In this document: piece after piece, positions 24,019-35,480 of the stretch | Layout: every line of letters starts with the position of its first letter | Position numbering within the stretch: the stretch's first letter is position 1 | NCBI GenBank assembly: GCA_009792885.1 | Contig: WMCF01000206.1 | Location: forward strand, 79,624 to 143,623 | Length of the DNA stretch: 64,000 bases | Reading direction: 5' to 3' | Source of the DNA: Eremophila alpestris peregrina | Lineage: Eukaryota > Chordata > Aves > Passeriformes > Alaudidae | The notes under the pieces: generated by a model | Databases searched by the model: none | The model's input: only the letters and a program-made list of their open reading frames with translations | What the model was told of the DNA's origin: nothing | Translations under genes and position numbers: made by a program

Positions 24019-26287
24019 AAACCATCAAGCCCATGGGAACTGCAAGAGAAAGCTGTTGCAGCTCTGCTTTGCCGTATTGGGGCCCACAGACTTGCCACAG
24101 GCCTTAGCCCAGCATTCCTGGATTCTGCCTCAAGTTTTGAGGTGGAGAATGGCCTCACTGTTGCCAATAACTTCCCCCATAAATTTAATATTTCTCTGTT
24201 CAGGAGAAAATGGAACTTTGGGAGCTCGTCCTGCACCATGAAATCATTTGCCCACAGGAGCTGTGGGCTCTTGTCACCCTCTAATACACACATCAAGAGG
24301 AATGAGGATACTAAAAAAACCCAAAGTGAATCCTGAAAACCCTGAAAGCACTAAATCAACACACAACACTGCACAAGTCATTTTTCCTCTGGGAAAGGAA
24401 TGCCAAACCACATGCTCCATATGCTAATTATGTGATATAATATACTTCTGGAGCCACATACAGCTCCTGAGCAGATAAAAGCAGGATAATAAGCATAATC
24501 CCTAAACTAGGGATAGTAGAAGAGCCTGAACAGAGTTGTTGGCTGAATTCAGAGAGTCATTTCCATTAAGCTGAAGTAGGAATGGGTGAGATACACAGAG
24601 AGGTATTCCTGGGTTGGTGTTTTTGTTTGGTTGGGTTGCTTGGTTTGGTTTTTTTTTTTTTTTATCCAGAGAGAAATCAAACTTTTGGTCAACAGGAAAA
24701 GCTGAATGAGGGGGCTGTGGAGGGCATGGCTGAGAAGCAAGTCACACACACAGACTCACAGTAAAACTCATAGTCTTTGAAGCAGAGGTCAAAATAAAAG
24801 ATCCCACGGGGTTTCTGACCTCCCAGAGGCTCAGTGCACCATGGGCACCAGCAGGAGAGAGGACTCGGGGATGGAGGCTTCCTGCTCCTCCAAGGCAACA
24901 GGATGAGAGTCCCAGCACGGCCCCAGGCATGCCCTGCACTGAGATAATGTCACTGCTGCAGCCCCTGAGCCCTCCCACTTCCTCCAGAGGATAAACACCT
25001 CTGCTTCCTCTTGATTCTCCCAACAGATATTTGGCAATGGAGCTTCTCAATTTCCTCGGGAGAGATGAAGAAAAGTCTAGGTTCTTCCCAGTTGCGCAAA
25101 TCCCCCACCCCCCGATTATAACCTTGGCATGCAGCAAGAAATGATTTCCTCTTTCATCAGTGAAACCTTTGCACAAGCCTCCCCTGGCTCCTCAGCGGGC
25201 AGGAAAGGCACAGGAGAGGGCACAGCATGCTCTGGGTCGGTGCAGCCTTATCAGCAACTAAATATAAGCAGCAGGAGGATATTTCCTGGCATTTACGCCA
25301 TCCGCGCTCCCGATGACTCCGCGGCAATCTGTTGCAGCCCACCTTCTCCAAAAAGGGCTGGACACGGGGTCATTTCCAAGGCCTTTGCTACACCAAAGCT
25401 GGAGCAGTAAAGCCTGCTCAGTGAAGGACAGTGTGGGTGTGTTTTTTGGAAGGCTGGCCGGGCAGTCTGCTGAGAGGAATCACCATCAATCATCGGCATC
25501 CCTCTTCCCCTCAGCTCAGCAGGCTGCGCGGTCCTTGTGCAAGGAAATCATCCAACATCCCATTTCCCTCTTTTTTTTTTTTTTTTCTGGGCAGGCAGGG
25601 ACATTTCAGCCCACTGAGTCTCCATGTGCTCCCCTCTGGTGCAGGACCCATCCTTAGGGATGTGACTCCGCTGTGACAACGCGGCCCAGGCACCTGCGCT
25701 TCTCCTGTGGGCCCCTCAGCACCTCGCGGAGCGAGAGAAGGCCTCTGCCTTAGGAACAGCAAGGACAGGATGCTGTGCAGTTTTTAGCCTTTTGTGTATT
25801 GAATCCCTGCTCTGCACAATGGCATGTTTGGGAGCTCGCAGTCCCTCAGGAGGAAAACACACCGGAGGAAGCATTTCCTGCCACGGGCAGTTGACAGCTG
25901 GTGCTGGAAAAGGGCGAGCGATGGCGAGGAGGCTATTTTGGGGCAGTTTTGGTGACATTATTTCACTGCCCTTGTCAACAGGGCTGGTGGTTGCCATAGC
26001 ACAAGTGCAGTGACAGATCAAAGGGGGAAGGTGACAGCAGTGAAGGGTCTCAGGTCAGTGTGTGTGTCCCAGGCAAGCGCAGTTACCCTCACTCAACTCA
26101 TTCCAGGGGATCTCCCTCACCTGCCAGTCATATTTTCTGAGCAAGGGCGGACATGATGAGCACAGAGGTGCCACAGATCCTCAGGTACAGAATAACATGC
26201 GTGGATTATGTCTCTGAAGAGCTGTGATAGCTTGGGGAGGTCCCAGTGACAATGCAAAAGAGTATGGGCTGAATTCAAGCCACTTAC

Positions 26288-26402
26288 AGGGCCCTGGAAG
26301 TGTCCACAGCCAGGTTGGAAAAGACCTTGAGCAACCTGCTCTAGTGGGAGGTTGGATGGTGTCTAAGATCCCTTCCATTCCCTTCCTTAACATTCTATAA
26401 TC
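26288..26402 (+). mobile_element. Degenerate CR1 3' fragment
   Basis: ggccctggaagtgtcc, caggttggaaaagaccttgagcaacctgctctagtgggagg, then aagatcccttcc and an eroded acattctataatccc tail. Confidence 0.7.
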
Positions 26403-27447
26403 CCTTTTCTCTGGTTCAGTCAGCTGTTAACAGAGAAGAGATTTCATGGGTCCTATTTTCTGCAACGAGACGGGGACAAGTTGGGACATACATACAGGTC
26501 AGGATTAGGATGATTTTGCTGAAGTCCTGAAAAAACTTGACCATTTCAGTCGGTTGTGGGAGTATGAGAGGAAGGAACAAAAGGAGTGGGCAAAGAAACT
26601 CATCCACTGAGCTCTGTGGGCAGCAGAACTGCAGCAGCCAGAGTTGGGGGAGCTGTGAGACCTGAGAGATGTGAAAAGTAATAATAATTTCTATTAACTG
26701 GCAACAAAATGTTTTATGAGCAAACCAAGATTGTACATCTAGTACAGTCACATGCTTCTAGCCAGTAACTCCCTCCACAAAACCCATGGCACAGCTTAGC
26801 CAGGCAGTAACATCACTTATTTTTGGGGGAAGGAATTTGAAATAAAGATATAAATAAGAAAAAAAATTGCTTTGGACAGTCATAGTTTCCATGAGTGGAA
26901 GTGCCTGAAACAATTTCTAACAAATGGGTATAACTAAGAAAAATACCTATTTTAATTGACCAAATGTTTTGTTGAATTGCTATCAAATTCATTGAACTAC
27001 TTCAACCAGAAAGGGCTGAGAAGACGAAATGTTAACCAACAAAATATTTAACTTCAAGATTCTCAAACAAAAATATTTGGTTTTCCACTGTGAATGCGAG
27101 GGTAGCTTTCCAAAATAAATCTTTGTATAAATATATCTTTAAGATTAAGGCAGGTGGGCGAGTGTTTGTCTCTGAACTCATTTATTTGCAGTTTGGGGCA
27201 GCTTTACTGGAGATGCAAAAGGACACTGCTCAAAAGGGCTCCTGCTCCAACCTCCTGGCATGTCACACACCACATTTTCCAGGACAGCTGCACAATCCTC
27301 TTTTGTCCATCCATCCCCTGGCATCGTGACTGTCATCACTTCTCCTGGCTTCAGCTGACAAAAGGAACTTTACAATGCAGATGGGCTCATCCTTTGTGCT
27401 GCTGATGGGCTCCTCCACGGCTGCCCCAGCACGTCCCTTGTGTCACC

Positions 27448-27580
27448 ACCCCTGGAGGTGTCCAAGGAAGGCCTTGGAGGTGGCACTCAGTGCTCTGGGC
27501 TGGGAACAAGGTGGGGATGAGGCACAGGTTGGACTTGATGACCTTGGAGGTCTTTTCCAGCCTCGGTGATTCTGGGATTC
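27448..27580 (+). mobile_element. CR1 LINE 3' fragment, subfamily with aggtgtccaaggaagg
   Basis: cctggaggtgtccaaggaag, ggtggcactcagtgctctgg, aggttggacttgatgacc and a gtgattctgggattc tail. It is closely similar to the copy at 47134-47282, so both belong to one subfamily. Confidence 0.82.
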
Positions 27581-29796
27581 AGCCCTTTCCCCACAGTGCT
27601 GTTAAAGAAAGACTCATTGCCTTTACTCCTTTTCTTCGTAACACTTCCTTCATTATTAAAATAAATTTAAAATAATAGGCAGCAAGCTGAATGTTTACTT
27701 AATTATTGGTCAGGAGTTGGCTCCCGTGGAAATGTTGGCTAAAGGCACTTCTGTACAACACAGTCCCCTTCCAGGAGAGTGCCAGAAAACCCAGGGGCAG
27801 GTGGCAGTTCTTGAACAATGGTTAATTAGACTTTTTAGGCAAATATTTGCTCATGTGTCCAGACAATAATGTCTTGTGGAAATGTGTTTGCACAATGTCC
27901 TTGACAAAGGCTCGTCTATTAACCTGCACACAATCAGCTGCAGCCCTGGAACAGCATTTTAACACATGAACCTCTCAGTCTGAGCAACAACAAAACGTCA
28001 TGGGCCCAGCCCTGAACAAAATAATCAGCCCAAATCGCCTTCATATGGGGGGAAAAAAAATCTCCTAAAAACTATTTACTTTTAACCTATAAAAGCATCC
28101 AGTGTGTGCTGGGATCTGTGACTCAGTTCCCATAATTTCATGTGCTTCCAGTATAGCTTTGGCCAGGTCACTCATGAATTGAGTTTCCAGAGCCTCTGCA
28201 GGGTACCTAAGTTGTGCTGTGCTACCACAAAGGGGGTTTTGGGTGTTCCATGGGGTTGACAGAATATTCCTTTGTGGTTAGTGCTCACAGGACTAAACAA
28301 ACAACATTTTAGCCCAGCAGTGCCCAGATTTGGAGTGTGGACTGCTCAGGATGGTCTCAGGACTTGAGGTAGACAAAGCCAACTTTTCTGTATTCCTGTA
28401 TTTTCTGTATTTCTCTCGGTTTGGGGGCACACAAAATGAACAGTGTCCTACAGGGGTGACAGCCAGAGGCATTTGGGAATTGTCAGTTTATCCCTCTGGG
28501 TTACAAACAATCCCTCACGAGCTGCTGCTGTTCGTGAATTCCCTAATTCGCAGCAGCGCTTTCCGAGTGTTTGGGCTGAAAGCGTTCCAGCCTCTGCTTT
28601 GCACACCACATGTTCACCTCATCCCAATGGTGATTCAGTATCCACGAGGTGTGTGAGTCACCTCGGGGATGTGGGATTGTTTCTTATTCCCTGACTGACG
28701 TGTGGGCACTTTTACAGGGCAGGACACATCGTCTGTGATAGACGGGAAACAAATAAGCCAAGGGAGCAGCAACAAACACAGTAGTGGCTGAACTTTGGCA
28801 GGAGCACATGTTTGGGTTAAAACTGATGAAAGTGGCAGAATTCCTGTAAGTTTTTTTGGTTTTTTTCAGGATATTAATGAAGAAGTAGGAACCTGTTCCC
28901 TCAGTTCATTGCAGGGATAACTGGATGAAATTGTGAGGTTTGTGTTGTTGAAGGAGGTCAGGCAAGGTAAGCAACTGGGCCCTGCTGACCTCAAAGTTGA
29001 ATCCAGGAGTCACAGCAAACTCAGCTTGCCTTGTTTGCTCCTAAAAAAATATTCCTGACCCAACTGTTTAGGCTTTGTCCCCCTTGGTGAATGATAAAAA
29101 AAATCTCAAATTCCTACTGCAGCGTTCCTCATGGTGAAATCACACAACCATTTTATTGTGATCATTATCTTATCCCTCTTTCCCTCCCCAAGGTTATTAT
29201 TTTCTTGCTTGTTTTTCCGTAGCTTATTTTTCCATAGGCTTTAAGAGCTCAGGCTTTCAAAAACTCCTTCATGTGCTAAACATAACTTTGTTCTTCTGGG
29301 AAGGTAAGCTCAGGTTTACATTGTGGGCACCACAGAAGGAGATAATGAACAACAGTTATGATGGATTCAGTTCCTGTAAATGCATCACTTTTTCTTTCTT
29401 TTCAGTTCTTTGTGAGTTATAAAGCAATGCCTCGACTGGAGGCACATTTGAGTCTCCTGTGGTGCCCCAGTTTTGACCACTAATGCACATAATTGAAGAG
29501 AATCTAAGCAGATAAGTACAAAACACCAGGGCTGGTTTAAGTTGCACTCAGAATATTTCTTGGGGTTGTGAGAGAGTGGCCAAAACTGCTGAAGTGGCCC
29601 AAAAAACTGGAGTCAGGAGTGGTACAGGCTGGTAGGATTTCATGTGCCTAATCCATGGTGGCACGAAGGAAATCCTCCCAGGAGCTGTTGTTCTGCCCCC
29701 CAGTCTGCTGCTGGCACGTGATGGAAAGAAAACCATCTCTTCAGAAGACGAAAAAATCATGCTTTGAACAACCACAATTAATGGCTTATCAGAGAA

Positions 29797-30300
29797 TCCC
29801 TGAGGCTGGAAAAGCCCTCCCAGCCCAGGCAGTACCAGATGTGCCCCATCCCCACCTTGTCCCCAGCCCAGAGCACTCAGTGCCACCTCCAGGGGACACC
29901 TCCAGGGATGGGCACTCCAAACCTTCTTGGGCAGCTCTTTCCAAAGCCTGAGCTCCCTTTCCATGGGCAAATTCCTGCTGCTGTCCAAGGGCCTCCCCTG
30001 GTGCTCCTTGTCCTGTGCCTTGCTCCCTGGGAGCAGAGCCTGACCCCCACCTGGCTGCACTCTCTTGCCAGAGAGTTGTAGAGAGCAAAGAGATCTTTCC
30101 TGAGCCTCCTTTTCTCCAGGATGAGCCCCTTTTCCAGCTCCCCCAGCCACTCCCTACATGATTTACTCTCCAGACCCTTCCCCAGCTCTGCTGTCCTTCT
30201 TTGGAGCCACCCCAGCACCTCAATGTCTTTCTTGCATTGAAATCCCCCAGCCCTCGAGGTGGGACCATCACTTCCCTGCTCCTGCTGGCCACACTATTTT
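29797..30300 (-). mobile_element. Longer CR1 LINE fragment, minus orientation (~500 bp)
   Basis: Reads in reverse-complement CR1 order from agagaatccctgaggctgg through ggggacacctccagggatggg and the region with tttctccaggatgagcccc, to a block with ccagcacctcaatgtctttc and ctgctggccacac. The overlapping long open frames on the minus strand (29548-30304) come from this element and show no conserved protein signature. Confidence 0.78.
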
Positions 30301-31230
30301 CCACACAGATATCCTAAGAAGCAGCTAAAACAGATCCCGGAAATTTCCTGAGAAAATTCCCTAAAAGATGCCCTAAAATTTCTGAAGCTAAAATGGAATC
30401 CCCTGCTAATTACCGCTCTCCTGAAGACCGGTTTCACAAAACAAAACACAGGGCACACACAAAGGCAAAAAAGGCATCCATCCCCCTGGGCCAAGAGCTG
30501 CTTTCAGTCACACCCAAGAAACCACATGAAAGGCTCCTGGCAGCCAGGTGCCAAGGCATCCTCGGAGCACCTCGTGTCCCATTTGCTGCCATTGACATCA
30601 GAGAGCGTGGCAGGGTGGGGCTCCAGTGCCCGGGAATGGCAAAAGATGTGGAATTCTGCTCCCCTGGCTGGTGGTGGTGTGACCTGGACTTGGAGGCTGA
30701 GGGAAAACAGCCCCCATGGCAGAGCCAGACTTAACCCAGGGCCTGTTTTGGCACTGCAGGTTGGTTCTGGGGGTGATTAATTTTGGTAATTAGCCCGGCT
30801 TTCCCTGCAGTTTCCGGGCAGTGGTGCTGCTGATGGAAGCGGAGGAGTGGAGCTGGGGTGGGACGGGGCTGGCAAAGGCAGCTGAGCGCCTCTCTGAGCC
30901 CTGACCCGAGACCACACGGCTCCTCCAGAGCCCGGCGCCTCTGGAGAGGAGGCTGACAAACATGCTGCATCCTGCCAAACCCCTGGAATGTGCTCCCAGC
31001 AGGATCTCCGGCGGAGAGGGATCGCGCTAACCCATCGCTCCATCTAGTGCCAGCTCCTCTCACAGCACCCCGCGCCTTCGGCTCCAAGAACATCCCAAAC
31101 GATCTCCTTCCACCCTCGGGGGCTGCTTTGGAAAGCGTTTTGGTGTTGTTGTTTGTTGGAGGGGTTTTTTTGGGTTGGTTTTGTTTTGTCAGGGGCTTCC
31201 TGAGTTCATAAAAGGCAGCAAACTGCTGCC

Positions 31231-32008
31231 CTAAGGAAGGGTTATGGATGGATCCTGCCCTCTGGAAGAGCCATGGGTGAATCCTGCCCACCAGAAGGGG
31301 TGAATCCAGCCCCACAGAAGGGTTATGGGTGAATCCAGCCCTCTAGAATATCCATGGATTAATCCATTCCTCCAGAATGTCCATGGATTAATCCACCTCT
31401 TAAGAATGACCTTGGGTGACTCCAGAACACCCATAGGTGAATCCAGCCCTCCAGAACATCCATGAGTGAATCCAGCCCTCCAGAATATCCTGGGTAAATC
31501 CAGCCCTCCAGAAGGGCTATGGGTAATTCCAGCCTTCCAGAATGTCCATGGGTTAATTCTGCCCTCCAGAACATTAATGGATGAATCCATCCCTCCAGAA
31601 TGTCCATGGATTAATCCACCTCTTAAAAATGGCCTTGGTGACTCCAGAACATCCATGAGTGAATCCAGCCCTCCAGAATATCCTGGGTAAATCCAGCCCT
31701 CCAGAAGGGCTATGGGTAAATCCAGCCTTCCAGAATGTCCATGGGTTAATTCTGCCCTCCAGAATATTCATGGATGAATCCATCTCTCCAGAATGTCCAT
31801 GGGTGAATCCACCTCTTAAGAATGGCCATGGGTGACTCCAGAACATCCATGGGTGAATCCATCCCCCCAGAATGTCCTGTAAATCCAGCCCTCCAAAATA
31901 TCCTGTGTAAATTCAGCCCTCCAGAAGGGCTATGGGTAAATCCTACCCTCCAGGATATCCTGAGTGAATCCAGCCCTCCAGAAGGGCTACAAGTGAGTCC
32001 ATCCTGGA
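31231..32008. repeat. Minisatellite of 26-31-bp units with higher-order organisation
   Basis: About 27 imperfect units of the form ccctccagaa(t/c)(g/a)tcc followed by atgggtgaatccag. Units are not independent: a run that includes the distinctive variant atccacctcttaa recurs at 31391, 31614 and 31807, giving super-periods of 223 and 193 bp. The 30-bp difference equals one unit (ccctccagaacatccatgag type) lost from the later copy. Overlapping minus-strand open frames, rich in Gly, Trp, Phe and Ser, run through the array because the unit contains no stop in those frames. I do not consider them genes. Confidence 0.95.
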
Positions 32009-33989
32009 GCAGTCCTCTCCTCCAAATATGTGCTACCACTTTTACTGCTTAATTAGCAGTTGTGCTGCAACGGTGAGTGGCAATTTGTAAATCACTGAAC
32101 AGCCCCAAAGACACGAGCAGCAAAAATGGACTGCAAAGCGCAAAAAAAATGCATGAGTGGGATGTGCAGATCCCTGTTAAAACAGGAAAATGGACAGGGA
32201 GAGTGAAGTGCTGGACAGACACCTCCAGGCTCAGGTGCTTGGAATAACCCCTGCACTGCTAGAACATCCCCTTCCCCAGCTCTGCCACAGGGCTTTTCAC
32301 ATCAGGGCTCAGTGAAGTCTTCAGCTGCCTCTCACACTCGTGTTTTTAATCACTTTTTGGTGCTGGTAGCACACAGAGGGGAAAAAAAGAACTTTTCTGG
32401 CTGCATGTTAAACTTTGGTCCCACAAAATATTGGAAGCACGTGGGAATCAGGCACCTAACTTTCAGGAGACACCAACATTTGCAAAGCAAAAGAGCAAAA
32501 AGTGTCACTGCTGAAGTAGCTACTGCTAATGAGCACGATTTTAGAGCAGCTGTAGGATTCAGTGGTCCTTGGATGCTGCTGAGCAGCCCAGACAGCTGAA
32601 TTTCTTGGACAAGGTGTTCCCTTCATTATTAAATGCACTGAGACAGCACTTTCAGCCGTGGAATTCTGCTGTCTTTGGAAATCCTTCATCTTACACACTT
32701 TAACTTTTCAATTATAGAGCTGTGATCCTATAATTTTCTTTAATGAAAACTTCCACCTCTTCAGGTGATAGCTCCATTAGAGATGTTAATGAATACAAAA
32801 GGTCCATTATCTTGGAATGGGGATTGTTTTTCAGGAAAAGAAATGATTGCTTCACTGACAGATAAAAAGCTCTCTTCAATGGGTTATTTAAATTGTAAGG
32901 AAAAAATAATCTCACCAGAAGTTACTTTCATTGGTTGTCTCCTTTTAATCATGGAAATATTTCTATAATTATCTTTATGTAGCAACATTCAAATTTAAAA
33001 AGCCCCTTAAAACGTGGTCCAAATTACCAGGCAGATTCTCTATTCCTGGGCTTACGGGCTATGTTGTTCAAATGAAAAAAAAAATAATTAACTTCTGAGT
33101 AAAAACCTTAATGCTGTCAATTTTGCTACAGCAGGAAGATTAATTCCAATATTGCTTATTTGTTTTTCTCATTGCCTCGGGAATAAAACACGGGATGTAA
33201 AGGGAGGGAGGGAGGAATATTTGCATCCTAGGAAAAGACATCCCAGGTGACAACTCGATTTTCCCTCTGCTTTGCTGCCCAGAACCCTGAGTCCAATTAG
33301 GGTCTGCCCAGGGAAGGATGCTGCAGAGGGTTATGGAAGGGTCCTGGTGGGATTTCTCACACACATGAACGCACCCAGGGCTCCGAGCAGCTGTTTCGGT
33401 GAATCCTAGTGCCATCTTTTGGGAGAAACGGGAATATGCCTCGGCCAGCAAATGTGACACATCGGAGCAGAGGGAGCTCTGGCTCCGGGGTGAGCACACT
33501 GCCACCCTCACCACAGGGACCCGCTGAGGGGACAGGAAAAGGGCAGGATGCTCAGAAGGAGCTGAAGTTGTGCCTGCAGTGACTGCAGCAGCATAAAACC
33601 AGCCCAAGGCACTGACTGTGGCATTTCCAGCCCTTGCTGCTTTCGTGTCCCACTCTCAGGAACCTCTGCCTCTCCTCCAGCTGCCCTGGGGCACCAGGCT
33701 CAGCCCCACAGACTGCTCCAGGCTGGGAAAAGGGCACAACCCAGACCTCAAACAGAAACGGCATGGAGCATCCTAAAATGTCCTGTGCCATTCTCTCACC
33801 AGCCAATTCTAACCAGCCATAACACTGTGGGAGGAAAGAGGAGAGGGGAGGTCTGAATAAAGAGTGTGCTGCAAAACAAAGCCCCCAAAACACCTCTTAA
33901 AAACCACCTGGTAAAGCCCTGAAGGGTCCTGGTGTGGGAATGAGGAGATGATGGGGTGACTTTGCCAGGGAGCGCCGGGGGGCATGGAA

Positions 33990-34225
33990 ACTCCCCGTGT
34001 GTGTGAAGTGTTTTCCAGAGCCTTCCCCAGCTCCATTCCCTTCTCTGGACATGCTCCAGCCCCTCAATCTCCTTTTGGGAGTGAGGGGCCCAAAACTGGA
34101 CAGGGGAAGTCGCAGTGTGGCCTCAGCAGTGCCCAGCACAGAGGGACAATCCCTGCCCTTGTCCTGCTGGCCACACAATTCCTGGATGCCACTGGCCTCC
34201 TTGGCCACTCAGGCACACACTGGCT
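33990..34225 (-). mobile_element. CR1 LINE internal 3' fragment, minus orientation
   Basis: Contains ttccccagctccattccctt, ggacatgctccagcccctc, ggggcccaaaactggac and ctgctggccacacaattcctg in the order of a reverse-complemented CR1 upstream of its 3' tail. It shares the gctggccacac end with the copy at 29797-30300. Confidence 0.75.
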
Positions 34226-34384
34226 CCCATCCAGCCAGCTGCCAGCCCACCTTTACAACACCACTCCTGTGCTTTTTAAAACTGTTTTTTTGTGGTACTT
34301 GCTGAAGAAAAAGGCTCCTGGTGCCTTGCACAGTCACAGTTCCATGAGAAATAGGGATTGATCAATCAGGAGTTGACTGATCCC

Positions 34385-34582
34385 ATGGACAGGACAAGAG
34401 GACAGTCTCAAGATGTACCAGGGGAAGTTTAGGTTGGATATCAGGAGCCTGTCTGAGTTCAAGAAGCGTTTGGAAAACACTCTCAGGCACATGTTGGGAT
34501 TCCTGGGGTGTCCTGGGCAGGGCCTGAAGTTGGACTGGATGATCCTGGTGGGTCCCTTCCAACTCAGCCAATTCTATTATTT
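34385..34582 (+). mobile_element. CR1 LINE 3' fragment
   Basis: ggacaagaggacagtctcaag, gggaagtttaggttggatatcagg, gaagcgtttggaaaac, gttggactggatgatcctgg, gggtcccttccaactcagcc and an aattctatta tail. A non-passerine-like, probably older subfamily. Confidence 0.85.
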
Positions 34583-34944
34583 TTATGGTGGCATTTCCCA
34601 CCCCCAGGCCCATGGCTGCCTTTGCTGGGGGTCACCTCAGGGCTGTGCACTTCACCTTCCAAAGGAATGTGACCTTCTTAAATGACAAAACACCAGGGAG
34701 GGATTTCTGGAATGTCTCAGGAACACAAATCCCATCAGTCTATCAGAATTGAGAGCCTAAGTTGCTTTTGGTCTTTTTGGAAACTTTATTATCAGCCAGC
34801 TCACATTCCCTTCATTTTGCCAGGTATTCTGACTAAATACAGCTGCTTTACTTCCTCCAATCTCTCTCCTTTTATATTGTGCCAAAATAGAGGAGGAATT
34901 GCATGGCACAATCAACGACTCTCTGTGGCATAATTCTGTCCCTG

Positions 34945-35480
34945 TGTCCCCTCGGGTGAGCCCCCAGGTGCAGAGCTGCCCCAGCCCTGGGCCCAGCACA
35001 GGGAGGGCCTGGAGCTGCTGCAGAGAGCCCAGAGGAGGCTCCAGGATGAGCAGAGGGCTGGAGCAGCTCTGCTGGCAGCAAAGGCTGGCACAGCTGCCAT
35101 TGCTCAGCCTGCAGAGGAGAAGCTTTGGGCTGAGCTCAGGGTGGCCTTGCAGGGCCTGGAGGAGCCCCAGGAAGCCTGGAGAGAGACAATTGCCAAGGGC
35201 TGCAGGGCCAGGAGCCAGGGAATGGCTTCCCAGTGCCAGAGGGCAGCCATGGATGGGATCTTGGGCAGGAATTGTTCCCTGTGAGGGTGGGCAGTGCCTG
35301 GCACAGGGTGCCCAGAGCAGCTGGGGCTGCCCCTGGATCCCTGGCAGTGCCCAAGGCCAGCTTGGACACTGGGGCTGGGAGCAGCCTGGCACAGTGGGAG
35401 CTGTCCCTGACCATGGCAGGGGTGGAACAAAATGAACTTTAAGGTCCCTTCCAACCCAAACCGTTCCATGATTCTGTTCT
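34945..35480 (+). mobile_element. CR1 LINE 3' fragment (~535 bp), well preserved
   Basis: The longest plus-oriented copy: agcccccaggtgcagagctg, cagagagcccagaggaggc, gagaagctttgggctgagc, aattgttccctgtgagggtg, ggtgcccagagcagctgggg, ggtcccttccaacccaaacc and a ttccatgattctgttct tail. About 300 bp of it match 53265-53610 almost base for base in inverted orientation, pointing to recent activity of this subfamily. The 280-residue minus-strand frame at 34757-35599 is this element read backwards. Confidence 0.88.

Larger units (their letters stand above)
18673..31230. other. Intergenic DNA between the solo LTR and the minisatellite
   Basis: No gene recognised. It holds a (CTTTT)n tract with a pyrimidine-rich shoulder, CR1 fragments (23553-23695, 23740-24018, 26288-26402, 27448-27580, 29797-30300), a CpG-richer patch at about 25180-25740 and a second at about 30785-31135. 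The 213-residue open frame at 22657-23298 is treated as chance. Confidence 0.6.

Noticed and set aside
30731..31315. 194-residue minus-strand open frame across the CpG patch
   Set aside because: Runs from the minisatellite into the GC-rich patch with no recognisable domain; GC-rich DNA has few stops by chance.
31231..32008. CRISPR-like array
   Set aside because: Direct repeats of about 30 bp, but without unique spacers between identical repeats, and the genome is avian.
31231..32039. Overlapping minus-strand open frames (up to 141 residues) in the minisatellite
   Set aside because: Produced by a stop-free repeat unit of varying length; the frame shifts from unit to unit and no start or splice context supports a gene.
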